A DNA stretch of 20,000 nucleotides from Stramonita haemastoma (lineage: Eukaryota > Mollusca > Gastropoda > Neogastropoda > Muricidae): the NCBI GenBank assembly GCA_030674155.1, contig JASPKP010000517.1, positions 7,501 through 27,500 of the forward strand, read 5' to 3'. Shown here one piece after another: positions 1 through 10,430 of this stretch. Each line of letters opens with the position of its first letter. Position 1 is the first letter of the stretch. The notes beneath the pieces were generated by a model, which saw nothing but the letters and a program-made list of their open reading frames with translations, did no database searches and had not been told where the DNA came from. The translations under genes were made by a program, and so were the position numbers.

Positions 1-600
1 TAACTTCTGTCCTCAGGGCCCCCCTGCCTGCCCCTGTTATAGATGGGGGATGCCATTTTGATAGCAGGCGCATTAGATTAAAAAAGTTGGGGTAGTAGAT
101 TAATTAATGCATTTTTTTCATATTCAAGCTATGTTTTTTCTGCAAAGTTGTACTTTGTTAAAACCCCTTAGTTTACGTCTATTATCAGCTGCGTGGGGGA
201 AGTGTGTTAAGAGAAAGGGTTATTAAACGCTTAAAACTACTACCCCCGCCTTCTACTATTAAAAAACCGTTTCTTCGTTACGTGTAGTAAGGGGTGTGTG
301 TTTTTTTTTCCCCCTCTATTTTTTCATTTTAAATGTAGTTCACTTAGCGTTTTTTGTTTTTTTTGAGGCAGGCCATTTTTAAACCTAACCAGGGGGGAAA
401 TTTCCCACTTTTGCGACATCACAAAATTTTTTCACAAAGTGGAGGAACAAGGTAGGGGGGGGGAGTAAACAGCCCGGGATTGATTTGGGGCCACAGGGCC
501 TATTTGTTTGTTTTTTGATAACACACACCCGAGTCGAGGAGGATGATACCGAAGTCGGGGCTTAAAGGCAGGGCGAAGAAAACGGGCTTTTTGTCAGTGG
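1..600. other. Non-coding, homopolymer-rich stretch
   Basis: I see no gene here. The sequence is AT-rich with many short runs of T, A, G and C (for example near 300, 350 and 455). Open frames that pass through it are made of low-complexity residues and show no family resemblance. Many runs may be inflated by sequencing error. Confidence 0.6.
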
Positions 601-606
601 ATTGAT

Positions 607-639
<33 letters not shown>

Positions 640-682
640 GCGCCTGCACCGACCGCCGCCCTACCCCGTCCCGGGCGGGCAT

Positions 683-716
<34 letters not shown>

Positions 717-1060
717 TGGGGGAAAATCCACAGACAAGAGCCCCTGGGATTGCAACAGGCGGGCAGCGGGGCAGGCACGGGCAGGCGGCCCGTGTCGATC
801 CCATTGGCAATTTTGAGCTTTTTAGGCAGGATCAGACCTCCCGGGCTTAGGCTCCCCGGGGGCAGGGCGGGGTAAGAGGTTGGAAGGCGCAGGTGTGCGT
901 CATTTGGTGGGTCGACCAATTTTGTTTTGGGTCTCCTTTGTTTTTTAGCATGGGGGAGCTCGGGTCTGATCTATAGAAAACGCGCGCAGGTGTGGGGGGG
1001 GGGAGGGGGGGGGGATTAGGAGGGGGGAGGGGGGGGGGAAAACAGGTGGTTTATAAAATT
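601..1060. repeat. Long poly-T and poly-G tracts with G-rich flank
   Basis: A T run of about 28 bases (612-639) is followed 43 bases later by a G run of about 33 bases (683-715). Further G-rich blocks lie at about 993-1040. The part between 721 and 960 is more complex but has no recognisable coding content on either strand. G33 is very unusual in a finished genome and may be a consensus artefact, although poly-G can form quadruplex structures if real. Confidence 0.7.
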
Positions 1061-1348
1061 AGCCAGTGTTTTGATCTGTGCTTTCTTCTCCTGTTTCGGA
1101 TTGGACTTTTACACTTGTGTATACTTTTATAATATAGATACCCTAACAGCTACACAAACAATGCAAGCAAACTTCCTCTTTTGGGGATGCCAGGGCCCCG
1201 TCATAAATACACCCCACCTTTTTTTTCTGTTTCCTCTTTTATTTTTTTCCCTTTGTTTTGTTTTCTTCCTGCCCCTCCTTCTTGTCTATTCCTGCCTTTT
1301 TGCTCCATTCCCGCCCTCTTCTTTCCCAGAAAGACAAATTTTTATATT
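1061..1348. other. Pyrimidine-rich non-coding stretch
   Basis: The sequence is T- and C-rich and leads into the CT microsatellite. Open frames here translate to Phe/Leu/Ser/Pro runs only, which follows from composition, so I call no gene. Confidence 0.5.
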
Positions 1349-1395
1349 TCTCTCTCTCCTCTCTCTCTCTCTCTCCCCCTCCCCCTCTCTCTTCT

Positions 1396-1431
<36 letters not shown>

Positions 1432-1831
1432 CTCTCCTCTCTCTCTCTACTTTATTATTTAAGTATTATTTTGGCACGATTTTTGTCGCTATACAATTTT
1501 TCCTTTTGCCCATTGCTTTTTTGCGTTTTTTCCACACCAAAATACTAACTGTTTGAAAACCCCCTTCATGTATGGCCCCATGGCCTTTTTGTAAAAAACC
1601 CCTCTCTCCTCTCTCTCTCTCTCTCCTCTCTCTCCCCCCTCCTCTCCCCTCTCTCTCTCTCTCTCTCTCTCTCTCCTCACACACACACACCACACACACA
1701 CCACAACACAACACAACACAACCAACACCACACACACACTCACACACACACACATATCTCCCCCTCCTCTCTCTCTCCCCCTCTCCCCTCTCTCCCCTCC
1801 TCATCTCTCCCTTTCTCTCTCTCTCTCTCTA
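1349..1831. repeat. Composite CT / CA / CT microsatellite
   Basis: CT repeats occupy about 1349-1449. After a roughly 150-base unique T-rich insert, CT resumes at 1602-1676, passes directly into CA/CAA repeats (1677-1756), and returns to CT (1757-1830). The plus strand is pure pyrimidine in long blocks, which gives matching Glu/Arg-rich and Leu/Ser-rich spurious reading frames on the two strands. A similar CA/CT/CA composite lies at 5420-5790. Confidence 0.85.
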
Positions 1832-2395
1832 AAACCAAAAAAGCCTAAAAAAGAAGGTTGGTTTTTTTTTTGTGGGGTCGTACGGAAAAACCTTCACCTT
1901 TTTTTAAAAGTTGGCGGTGCTGATTTAAAAAAAAAAAATTGGTGGTTGTGTGTGTGTGTGTGTGTGTGTTGTGTGTGTGTGTGTGTGGGGTTGTGTGTGT
2001 GTTGCATTTAATTTGGGGATCTTTGAGGGGTTTTTTGAAAAATTTTTTCTAGCCATAACCATTTTTTTTTTTTTAATTTGCCCACAGAAAGAAAACTTCA
2101 CCCAACGGTTATGGTAGGTAAAAACTGTCTTTTATGCTGCAGTTTTTTTTTTTTGGGGTTTAAAGGATATGGATTGTTGTTGATTTTATTTGTCTTCGTT
2201 TGTCAGATTGGCCCCTTTTTTTAGGTCTTTTTTTCACTCTTTTTTTAATTTTTTGTTGCTTATAACAAAAAATTAGAGTTAAAAAAAAATCCAGAAAACA
2301 AAAATACTAAATGATAGATAAAATATAAACATTTTCCCTGTCGTTTTTTCTCTCCCCCCTCTGTCTCTTCTCGCTCTTATCTCTGTCTCCCCCCT
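1832..2395. other. AT-rich non-coding stretch with a GT microsatellite
   Basis: A GT array lies at about 1946-2003, interrupted by TTG and GGG steps. The rest is T-rich with many runs of 8-12 T. No gene, RNA gene or mobile element can be recognised. Confidence 0.6.
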
Positions 2396-2495
2396 CAAAC
2401 CCCCCCCCCATCCCCCCCCCCCCCCCCCCCCATCTCTTTTTTCTGTCTGTCTGTCTGTCTGTCTGTCTGTCGTCTGTCTGTCTGTCTGTCCCCCT
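2396..2495. repeat. Poly-C block followed by CTGT tetranucleotide array
   Basis: Two C runs (about 2399-2409 and 2412-2431) precede a CTGT array at about 2443-2490 with one broken unit near 2471. Minus-strand frames across this block are Asp/Arg/Gln/Thr repeats and are not genes. Confidence 0.85.
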
Positions 2496-2730
2496 CTGTC
2501 CACTCACACAACACACTCTCACTTTCAATGTTTCTCTCTTTCTTCACTCTTATCTTCTTATCAGGTGTCTCTCTTCACTTTAGAATCACTGGTTTTGATA
2601 AAAAACTTTTAATTTAAAAAAAAAAAAAAAGTTTAAACCATCCCCCCCATAAAGGCAATGCCTCCCCCCCCCCCCCCCCCTCCCCCCCCGCAAAAAACCC
2701 AAACCAAAAAAAAGACACCAAAAACTTGTT
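2496..2730. other. Non-coding stretch with C and A runs
   Basis: T/C-rich DNA with A runs near 2616 and C runs near 2642 and 2669. Nothing recognisable is present. Confidence 0.5.
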
Positions 2731-2860
2731 GCAGATTACAGAACAGAAAGTGACAAGTGTTTTGTGTGGTTGATGCAGATTACAGAACAGAAAGTACTGA
2801 AGGGTTTTTGTGGTTGAGGCAATTCAGAAGAAAAGGACAGTGGCCTGTTGGTTGCAGATT
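2731..2860. repeat. 44-bp tandem duplication with decayed extra units
   Basis: The 21-base sequence beginning GCAGATTACAGAAC is present exactly at 2731-2751 and again at 2775-2795, a period of 44. Related pieces (GTGGTTGAGGCAATTCAGAA near 2810 and GTTGCAGATT near 2850) suggest one or two more diverged units. This is the first stretch in the window that looks like moderately complex, accurately read sequence. Confidence 0.75.
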
Positions 2861-3140
2861 CTACCAATTGGGGATGCCCCCCCTAAGACACCCCCCAAAA
2901 TGGCCGTGCGTGTGGAGACCAGCATCAACAAACCCCCAAACCCGGGATTTCTACCGAAAACACTTTTCGCCTGAAAGCTTGCTTTGGCTACTCTTGTTGG
3001 AAAACAGTCATTGTGGAAAAACCCATCCTCGCAAGAAACCCTTTTGCCGAGAACATAAAAATCTTTTAGTTAACGGAAGTGTATGGTTTGGCTCCAATAA
3101 ATATTATATGACAGGTGGGGTGCATGGTCGCAGGCTAAAA
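2861..3140. other. Complex non-coding sequence, nothing recognised
   Basis: This is sequence of normal complexity between a short tandem repeat and a GT-rich block. A plus-strand frame stays open to 3212, but its peptide runs into the GT array and resembles no family I know. I do not call a gene. Confidence 0.45.
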
Positions 3141-4440
3141 TGGTTTTTGGTGGTGTGTGTGTGGGGGTGTTGGTGTGTGGTGTGTTTTGGGTGTGTGTGT
3201 AAAAAAAATTGATTTTAATTTTTTTCATTTTTTGGTGTGTGTGTGTTTGTGGTTTGGTTGCATGTGTTGAGCACACACATTAAAGGGTTTGTGTGTGGGG
3301 GTGCATGTGTGCTGTGTGCGTGTGTGGCAAGTCAATCAGAAACACTTTTAAAACATCCCATAAAAGGGCTTTACAATGCTGCTAATAAACAATCGGAAAC
3401 TAATGAAGGGTCAATGATGTGTGTGTGACTTTTGGGTGGGTTGTGTTGTGGTGGGTTGTGTGGTGTGTGTGGTGGTGTGTGTGGGTGTTTTCATGCCTGA
3501 CATATATGGTGTTGGTGTTGTGTGGTGTTGTGTGGCTTGCGTGCGGCTTACACTTTTGGTGGTGTGTGGGCGTGGCGGGGGGCTTACACTTTGTTGTGGT
3601 GTGTTTGTGTTTTGCATGCGGTTTACACTTGGTGTGTTTGTGGTGGTAGGGGGCGCAGCCCAAAGTGTTCCGAAAAGGAAACAACGGGCGTCAGCCGCAC
3701 CTTCCAGACCTGACCGCATGAAGCCCCTCAGCACAAGACCCATCCCTACCGCCTCCCACCCGGTGGAATAGCCGGGGTAGGGCTCTGACTCGTGTGTGTG
3801 TGGTGTGGTGGTAGGGGGGGGGGGGGGGGGCGGGTATTTTGGTGGTTGTAGGTGTGTGTGTGTATTTATTTATTGATTATTTTTCTTTTTTCGGGGATAT
3901 TGTGGGGGTTGTGTTGTGGGGGAGGATAGGTGACGGTGTTTTTCGTGGGTGGGTGGGTGGGGATGGGGGGGGGGGTATGTGTGTTGGTGGGGTGGTTGTT
4001 GGTGGGTGGTGTAGTGGTGGTGTGTGTATACTTACATGTGGGGTGGGGTTTTGGGGGGGGATTTGGGGTTTGGGCAGATGTTAGGGCCGTCTTATCCGTC
4101 GAATGCCCTGGGGGGCAGCACAGGGTTTTGGTGTGTGTGGGGGGTTGTTGTGTGTGTGTGTGTGTGTGTGTGTGTGGGGTGTGTGTGCCCCGGGGGGTCT
4201 GTGTGTGGTGCGCGTTCGTGATTTGTGTGTGTGCGCGCGGGAGGCGTGCGTGATGTTGGGGTGTGGTGGTGTGTGGTGTGGGGTTGGGGTGGGGTGTGTG
4301 TGTGGTGGGTGTGTTTTGGGGTGTGTGTGTCTGGCCCCGTGTCTGGTCTTTTTGTTTTTTGTGTGTGTGTGCACGGCATCATGCCCCGACGTGATGCGTG
4401 CGCCCCGTGTGGGTGTGTGCTTATGTGTGCTTTGTGGTTT
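3141..4440. repeat. Long degenerate GT-rich region
   Basis: Imperfect GT/GGT/GGGT repeats dominate for about 1.3 kb, with cleaner GT arrays near 3154-3200, 3419-3484 and 4148-4176. The pieces at 3255-3420 and 3655-3785 are non-repetitive but show no gene. Both strands yield long spurious frames of Val/Cys/Gly or His/Thr/Pro. Confidence 0.8.
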
Positions 4441-4442
4441 TT

Positions 4443-4765
4443 TTTTTTATATCAAGGATAATGGGAATAAGCAACTTTTGGTTTTTTTTTCACCCATCCC
4501 CAGTGTATGCGTTTCTGTAAATTGGTGACCCTTTTTCCACGCACAAAAAGGCGACTTTTTCAAAAAGGGGAACATGTTTTAACAGCCCCAAAAAAAGTTC
4601 TCTGTGTGTTGCAAGGGGACCGGGTTTAATAGTCCCATCTGAAGGACTTTTTTGGGGGAGTGGAGCGGCGCTGAATTAACCCTGGGGAAAAATCCTCTTG
4701 AACCAGATTTAAACCCAGGTCAAACCCAAAACTCACTCAAAACCACGGGGCTTCCTGTCCCAAAT
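4443..4765 (-). mobile_element. Degenerate tRNA-derived SINE, third and most diverged copy
   Basis: The segment follows the same order of landmarks as the copies at 10055-10345 and 11755-12072. A tail-like ATATCAAGGATAATGGGAAT lies at the low-coordinate end, then a middle block with an ACTTTTTTGGGGGAGTGG-type motif near 4650, then a head near 4700-4760. On the minus strand the head reads like a degraded tRNA promoter (an AGCCCCGTGGTT A-box-like motif and a GGTTTAAATC B-box-like motif). Assignment rests on eye alignment through heavy homopolymer noise. The alternative is an unrelated intron repeat. Confidence 0.4.
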
Positions 4766-5018
4766 TTGTTGGGCAATGAAACCATTGTTAATTTCATTGG
4801 ATAAGTGTTGTATTGGGTTTTTGGCGATATCTGACATGGCACGTTTCTGATGCATTTGCTTGTGGTAAAATGGCAGGGTGTTGTTTTTTATTAGACTGAT
4901 GTTGTGTGACTGTGTGGTGTGTGTTGTGGTGGTGGGGGGTGTTGTGTGGGTGTGTTGTGTGTTTGTGTTTGTGGTGGGGACTCTGTGTATTGTGTGTTAA
5001 TATAGTGTTTTGTGTGTG

Positions 5019-5049
<31 letters not shown>

Positions 5050-5060
5050 GGGGGTGTGGT
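4766..5060. repeat. Short unique piece followed by GT array
   Basis: Unique sequence to about 4905 passes into imperfect GT repeats (4908-5045), cleanest at about 5017-5046. No gene is visible. Confidence 0.7.
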
Positions 5061-5245
5061 TGTGTTGGTGGTGACAGCTGGAGGAGATCTGGAGTCTCGG
5101 GAAATTTGCAGCGCTTGTGGAACTGGGGGTTCATTTGGGGGAGGAGGAAGGGCCAGTCTCCTCTCCGCCCCCCATCCCCGTTCTCTCTCCTCCCCCCTCT
5201 GCTTTTTGCATAATTTTTTGCATGTGGCCAAGCATACGAACACAA
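5061..5245. other. Unique sequence between GT and CA arrays
   Basis: This roughly 180-base non-repetitive island lies between a GT array upstream and a CA array downstream. The two arrays are complementary, so the island would be the loop of a long imperfect inverted repeat. No coding potential is recognised. Confidence 0.5.
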
Positions 5246-5303
<58 letters not shown>

Positions 5304-5323
5304 CACACACACCACACACACAG
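5246..5323. repeat. CA dinucleotide microsatellite
   Basis: A nearly pure CA array of about 75 bases ends in ACACCACACA interruptions. Confidence 0.9.
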
Positions 5324-5419
5324 TCCACTCACAAATTTTTTTTATAGGGGAGGGTTTGATGGGAAAAAATCAGTTGCCTGTTTAAATCAGTGTAAAAACG
5401 GGAAATAAAACATTTTTCA

Positions 5420-5645
5420 AAAACACACACGCATGCACGCACACACGCATGCACGCATTCCCCTCCTCTCTCTTCCTCTCTTTTCTCTCCTCTTCCCCCT
5501 CCCCCCTCTCCCTCTCTCCCCTCTCTCCCCCTCTCTCTCTCTCTCTTTCTTCCTCTTTCCCCTCTTTCTCCTCTCTCTCTCTCTCTCCTCTCCTCTCTCT
5601 CTCTCTTCTCACCACCCCCAACACACACACACACACACACACACA

Positions 5646-5678
<33 letters not shown>

Positions 5679-5790
5679 CACAAAAAAACACATGCCCAAA
5701 CACACACAACACACCACACAGCACACACCAAAAACCACACACACACACACACACCCCCACACACACACACTTACAACACACACAGTCCCC
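5420..5790. repeat. Composite CA / CT / CA microsatellite
   Basis: CA/GCA repeats (5422-5457) give way to CT-rich repeats with CCT and TTT interruptions (5460-5609), then CA repeats with CAA and CCA interruptions (5620-5785). The composite architecture mirrors the one at 1349-1831. Confidence 0.9.
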
Positions 5791-6440
5791 ACTCACTCTC
5801 ACCCTCCTGTACAGGGCAGGGTGACAAGCACACACACATACCAAACTGCAAACATTCTGTCTGTGTTGCCATCTTTTTGTGTGTTGCGTGCGGGGTGTGT
5901 GTTAGTGTGTGTGGTGTGTGTGTTTGTACACAGCTGTCTCAAATCCATAGTTTTCTACATTTCTTTTCATGCATGTTTTCTTTGCATCACCAGTTAGGGG
6001 GAAGATATTTTGTCCGAAGGGAATATTAATTTTGGAATTTGGTTTTTTTTTTTACATGTTCGTTTTTTTAGGCCCAAAAAGATAATGTGACACGTCTTTC
6101 CCGTCTGTTGTTTCCCCCCTTTCCTTTTCCTTTTTCCTTTAACTTTTTGTTGCCCATTTTTTTTTTTGTGGGGTTGTTTTTTTTTTGTTATACACCCCAC
6201 CCATGTACAACCTGTAGCTCCCACCTTTTTTTTTATATAAATATAATGACAGGGTCCCAGTTTCCCCCCCCCCCCCAAACCCCAAACCCCACAATCGGGT
6301 AATTCACTTTTTCACCCGGGGGAATTTCCCCATAAAAATTTTTTGTTTTCCCAGTTTTTTACCAATCAAATTTTTTCTCTTGGTTATTTTAATTTTTTTT
6401 CCCTGTACCATGTTTTTTTTTTTTTTTTTTTCACCCCCTT
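5791..6440. other. T-rich non-coding stretch
   Basis: The stretch contains a short GT block (5877-5925), then T/C-rich DNA with many homopolymers (T near 6040 and 6160, C near 6263-6275, T near 6413-6431). No gene or RNA gene can be supported. Confidence 0.55.
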
Positions 6441-6890
6441 TTTTTTTTTTTTCACCTGTGTATCCCCCCGACATTAGTGTTTAGTTTTCACTTTTCATTT
6501 TTTTTTCCCCCAGTGTATCCCCCCTGACCACGTAATGGAGGTTTTCCCCATTCATTTTTTTCACTAGGTAAAATTATCTCCCCTCACCATCAAAAATTTT
6601 TTTTTTTTTTTTCCCTTCTGTTTGCCCCCTTTTTTTTCAGATTACCAGGCTATCGTCCTGACCTTTAAAAATGATTCAGTTTTTTTCACCTTTCATTTTT
6701 TCACCATTCATTTTTTTCACCTGGTAAAATTTTAATCTCCCCCCCCCCTCACGAAATTTTTTTTTTTACCGGGTTGTTTGCCTGCATTTTTTCACCTTTT
6801 CAGTATTCACCAGGTCTACCGTCCCCCCTTTGGGTGGTTCAGTTTTTTCACCTTTCATTTTTTTCACCATTCAGTTTTTCCTTGGTCAGC
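6441..6890. repeat. Degenerate tandem repeat, period near 163 bp
   Basis: The block GATTCAGTTTTTTTCACC at 6673 recurs as GGTTCAG plus TTTTTTCACC at 6836. Both are preceded by a CCAGG(C/T)CTA(T/C)CGTCC-like segment and followed by TTTCAT(T)nCACCATTCA. Earlier units at about 6453 and 6514 share the TGTATCCCCCC, TTCATTTTTTTCAC and CTAGGTAAAAT elements. A smaller inner motif, TTTTTTCACC, is reiterated many times. No coding content is seen. Confidence 0.6.
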
Positions 6891-6947
6891 CCTGCCCCAA
6901 ACCATATGCTGTACCTAGCCATGACCCCGAGGACCTGGGGATCATGC

Positions 6948-6978
<31 letters not shown>

Positions 6979-7389
6979 GTGATAATCCGCCCTTTTTGAT
7001 AATTAGAAAAAGAGGGGGAGGGAAGGGGGGCGGGGGGTGGAACCCTGTGACTCTTGAAATTTGATAGGGGGAAGTGGGGGAAAGAAGGAGTAAAAAAAAA
7101 GCCCCTGTGCGGAATAAACTAAGGGTGAGATGATAAAAAGTATTGTGGCCGGTGTTGGTCGGGGTTTTTTTCCCCCCATCTGGAGCGGGGAAAGATGGAG
7201 CGTGCATTCACGCAGCCTGAGATTCCACTTCACCCCACCAAGGCCGCACGGCCACCTGCCACCTCTTCACTACTTCCACCTCTGCGCTGTGAGGCACCCG
7301 CATCCCCATGCTGATTGCCTCCCCAAACCTTACCTCAAGTCATCAGTTACGGGGCCCAGCTTATTACTGTCTTAAATTTTGTTGTTGTT
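6891..7389. other. Non-coding stretch with long poly-T
   Basis: A T run of about 27 bases lies at 6952-6978. Bases 7190-7370 are of normal complexity and GC content but match nothing I recognise, and frames there are short on both strands. Confidence 0.5.
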
Positions 7390-8150
7390 TGTTGGTTCTT
7401 TTATATGAGGATAAAAGTCATTTGCCTATCGTTACTGCTTAAAATTTTTAAAAAAAAAAAAAAATTTTACTTTTCTTTTATATCGGGATAAGTCAGTTGT
7501 CCTAAAGTTTACTGTTTTAAAAATTAAAATTTTTTTTTTTAAAGATTCTTTTATTTTTGGATAATAAGTCATTTTTCCTATCGTTACTGTCTTAACTTTT
7601 TTTTAAAAAAAAATTATTTTTTTGTTCTTTTATATAAAGGAAAAAAACCCCTTTCCGTCCAAAATCTTTTACTTTTTTTTTTTTAATTTTTTTTTTTCAT
7701 TTTTTTTTTTTATTTTTTTTTATATCGGGAAAAAAGTAAGTTTTACTATCTTTACTGTCTTAACATTTTTTTTTTCATGTATTTTTTTTTTCTTTTATAC
7801 CGAGGATAATAAATTTCAGTTGGCCTACGTTACGTCTAAACATTTAAAAAAAATTATTTTTTATTTTTTTTATATCAAGGATAATAAGTCATTTGTCCTA
7901 TCGCTATGCTTAATTTTTTTTTTTTTCTTTTTTAAAAAAAAAAAAATTTTTTTTTATACGGGGATAAGCCATTTTGTCCTATCGCACTGCTTTTTTTTTT
8001 TTTTTTTTCATTTATTTTTTATTTTTTTTTATATCGGGGATAGAAATTTCAGTTGCCCCCACGTTACTGTCTTAACATTTAAAATTTTTTTATTTTTTAT
8101 TTTTTTTATATCGAGATAATAAGTCAGTTGTCCTAAAGTTACGTTTAATT
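7390..8150. repeat. AT-rich minisatellite, about nine to ten degenerate units
   Basis: Units of roughly 65-100 bases share the pattern TTTTATATCGGGATAATAAG, then TCA(G/T)TTGTCCTATCGTTACTG, then TCTTAACATTTAAA with variable T/A runs. Unit cores begin near 7399, 7471, 7546, 7628, 7721, 7794, 7869, 7956, 8029 and 8106. The length variation is mainly in the T and A runs. The core resembles the low-coordinate ends of the SINE copies at 4450, 10066 and 11766. Confidence 0.8.
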
Positions 8151-8842
8151 TTTTGTCTTGGCCTAGCAGGCCCTGGGTTTGAAAAACCACTTTATAATAC
8201 TTTAAACCAATACTTTGGGCCAATAAAAAATGTAATACAAAAATTTTTTTATGAATCGGGGGGGGATTTACTCAAAAATGACAGTGGAGATAAGAAAGTG
8301 TATTTAGTTTTGAAAAATTTGGATGTATTTTGTGAAGTGAAAAAACATCAACCCCATTTTGGCGCCTGAAACAATCTATGATATAGTACTTTTTCATTGG
8401 GCCGAATACCAGAAAAATCAATGGAAATTTTCGAAAAACTGGGGACTTGAAGAACAGGAAAGTGGAAATAAAATTTTTAAAATTCCCGGCATATGGGGGT
8501 GCCCTTGCCCCAGAATTTGAAGGTAATTTGTCACTTTCACAATTGTAAAATTTTAAAAATTCTTTTTTCTAGAACGCTACGAAACTGCAGTTTAAAGAAG
8601 TGAGTAGTTTGTTTGAATATCTTGCATTTTGTTTAAAAATCTTGAAATGTTTGTGTTTTGCCCCATTGTCTTAGTCATTTTTTGTTCCCTCTTTACTGCA
8701 TACTTTTTTTGCTTTTCCGTTGGAAAACTGATAATTTTGGGGTTTTTTGGTGTCTGCTTTTTTGGGGTTTGTCCCCTGCATTTTTGTTTTTTAAACCTCC
8801 ACACCCTCGAAGGGGATAAAAGGGAATAAATCATGTCGCTTT
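8151..8842. other. AT-rich non-coding stretch
   Basis: No gene is recognised. The last 30 bases (8813-8842, GGGGATAAAAGGGAATAAAT and following) resemble the tail-side motif of the SINE copy near 11772 and may mark a fragment of that family. Confidence 0.5.
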
Positions 8843-9060
8843 GGTGTGTGTGTGTGTGTGTGTTTGTGTGGTTTTGTGGTTGAAATGTGTGTGAATGTGT
8901 TGTTGTGGGGTTTTTGGGTTTTTTTGGTGTGGGTGTGGTTGTGGGTGTGCCAGAAAGGCCGGGGCCTCAAAAGGGTTTCCGGGGTTCGGTTCTCCAGACC
9001 AGCCCCACTCTGGAAGCCGTTTATTTTGGTCAGCGACCTCTATCGGGGTTGAGTGGTCAG
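8843..9060. repeat. GT microsatellite and flank
   Basis: A GT array (8843-8876) is followed by TG/TTG-rich sequence to about 8950 and about 100 bases of unique GC-richer DNA. No coding feature is supported. Confidence 0.65.
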
Positions 9061-10054
9061 TATTGTTTTTGGGTGTGTGTCTGGCTGGGGGTCTGTGTCT
9101 GTGGCGTGCACGCATTTTTACAGTGCAGCTTTCATGGGGTTTGTTTTTTGATTTTTTCTTTCTATTTTGCAATTACTTATTTTAAAAATACAGGATACGT
9201 CAGTTCAAATTGAAATGTGCCAACCCACTAGAATTCTACTCTTTTTTTAGTTTTTTTGTGCCTTTAAAATTTTTTAAAAAGCGAAGGAGAAGCAAAAAAA
9301 AAAAAAAAAGGGGGGGGGGGGAGGGGTGTTCAGGGGGAAAAGAAGCTACAGTCAATCATAGTTTTTCCTGATTTATATTTTCTTTTTTTTTTTTTTGTTC
9401 AAAATTTTGATTTTGCTTTTTTTATGCCTAATTGATTCTCTAATTTTTAGGGGTTAGTGTGTGTGTGTGTGTGTGTGTGTGGGGTGTGTGTTGGTGGTGT
9501 GTGTGTGTGTTTTGTGTGTGAGTGATGTGTTAGCGTGGGTGGTGTCGTGCCTGTGGGGGTGTGGTATGTGTGTGGGGGCATTTTGTGTGCATGTGGGAAG
9601 CGCAGTCTGTGTCGGTTTTTGGTGTCCCAAAATCAAACTTTTTTAATTTTTTATTACCAGAGGACATTGATAAGCATGCAATTGCTTTTTTTTTATCAAG
9701 CCATCCCCTCTATAAAAAAAAAAACACGTAATATATATATATATTATTTATAATATATAAATATAATAAAAAAATAAAAAAGCGTAAATATATGTGTATG
9801 TTCATTTGTTGTTCACCAGTTTTTCCAAGGAGAAAAATCAGAACTCCGGATGCAGCAAGCCCCATGTAGCACAAACGAATCTGCCCCCCCACTTCTCCTC
9901 TCCCTCAAAAGAGCCCCAGCAGACTTTGTCTACTACCTCTCCAAAATTTCCGGGGGGCCACAGTCAACCTGGGTGATCACAGACCGTGCCTTTCTGGGCT
10001 GGGAAACATCATAGCACTTAGTAAGCTCCAACTAAAATCTGTGTTTTTCTTTTT
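9061..10054. other. Non-coding stretch with GT array and AT-rich block
   Basis: The stretch contains a GT array at about 9456-9512, an A run followed by a G run near 9295-9320, and an ATATAT block near 9730-9770. Bases 9840-10020 are of normal complexity. A frame there reads ADFVYYLSKISGG and stays open for about 30 residues, but it has no start, no clear splice sites and no recognisable family. Confidence 0.5.
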
Positions 10055-10345
10055 TTTTCTTTTCTTCATAATGAGGAAAAAGGAATAACACTCAATGCTT
10101 TTTTTTTTTCGAGTCCCCTTTTTTTAGCATTTTTTTAAATATTTCACTGTTTTCCCCCCGCCACAATGGCCACTCTTATAAAAGCGGAACGGTTTTAACA
10201 TTTCGCAAGATGTTCTTTTGCGTTCGCACACGGGGCCTCGTTTTTCAGTCTCACCAAAAAACTTTTGGGGGGAGTGGGGGTTTGCACTGATGTTCACTCC
10301 AGGGGGAAAAACCCCTCGAAAAGGGCGAACCGGGGCTTCAAATTA
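10055..10345 (-). mobile_element. tRNA-derived SINE-like element, copy 1
   Basis: This copy shares an ordered set of blocks with 11755-12072: CACAATGGCCA (10163), a GAACGG motif, CATTTCGC, GTTCGCACACGGG, and TCACCAAAAAACTTTTGGGG (10252). Read on the minus strand, the head lies at the high-coordinate end (10310-10345) but its tRNA part is eroded. The tail side (10066) carries ATAATGAGGAAAAAGGAATA. Short interspersed elements of this kind are copied by LINE machinery and encode no protein. Confidence 0.6.
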
Positions 10346-10430
10346 TTTCAGGTGTCTTGAATTTTCTTTTCTGATTTCACTCTAACTGGGTTTGGCCAGG
10401 GAAAAAGTCCGGTTATTATATAAATTTTAA
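10346..10430. other. Short unique spacer
   Basis: Unremarkable sequence between a SINE and a microsatellite. Confidence 0.4.

Noticed and set aside
1466..1804. Arg/Glu-rich minus-strand frame
   Set aside because: It is the translation of the CT/GA microsatellite, with no complex sequence of its own.
3419..3771. Plus-strand frames of about 76-116 codons
   Set aside because: Most of each frame is GT repeat. The non-repetitive end (3655-3771) is short and unrecognised.
5131..5385. Long open frames of Val/Cys or His/Thr across GT/CA arrays on both strands
   Set aside because: Dinucleotide arrays are open in several frames at once. The peptides are direct translations of the repeat.
7390..8150. 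CRISPR-like array
   Set aside because: Units are degenerate and AT-rich, with variable homopolymer spacers and no conserved repeat plus unique spacer pattern. The setting is a eukaryotic genome.
9840..10012. Possible exon reading ADFVYYLSKISGG
   Set aside because: No convincing acceptor or donor, no recognisable family, and it lies in the low-accuracy half.
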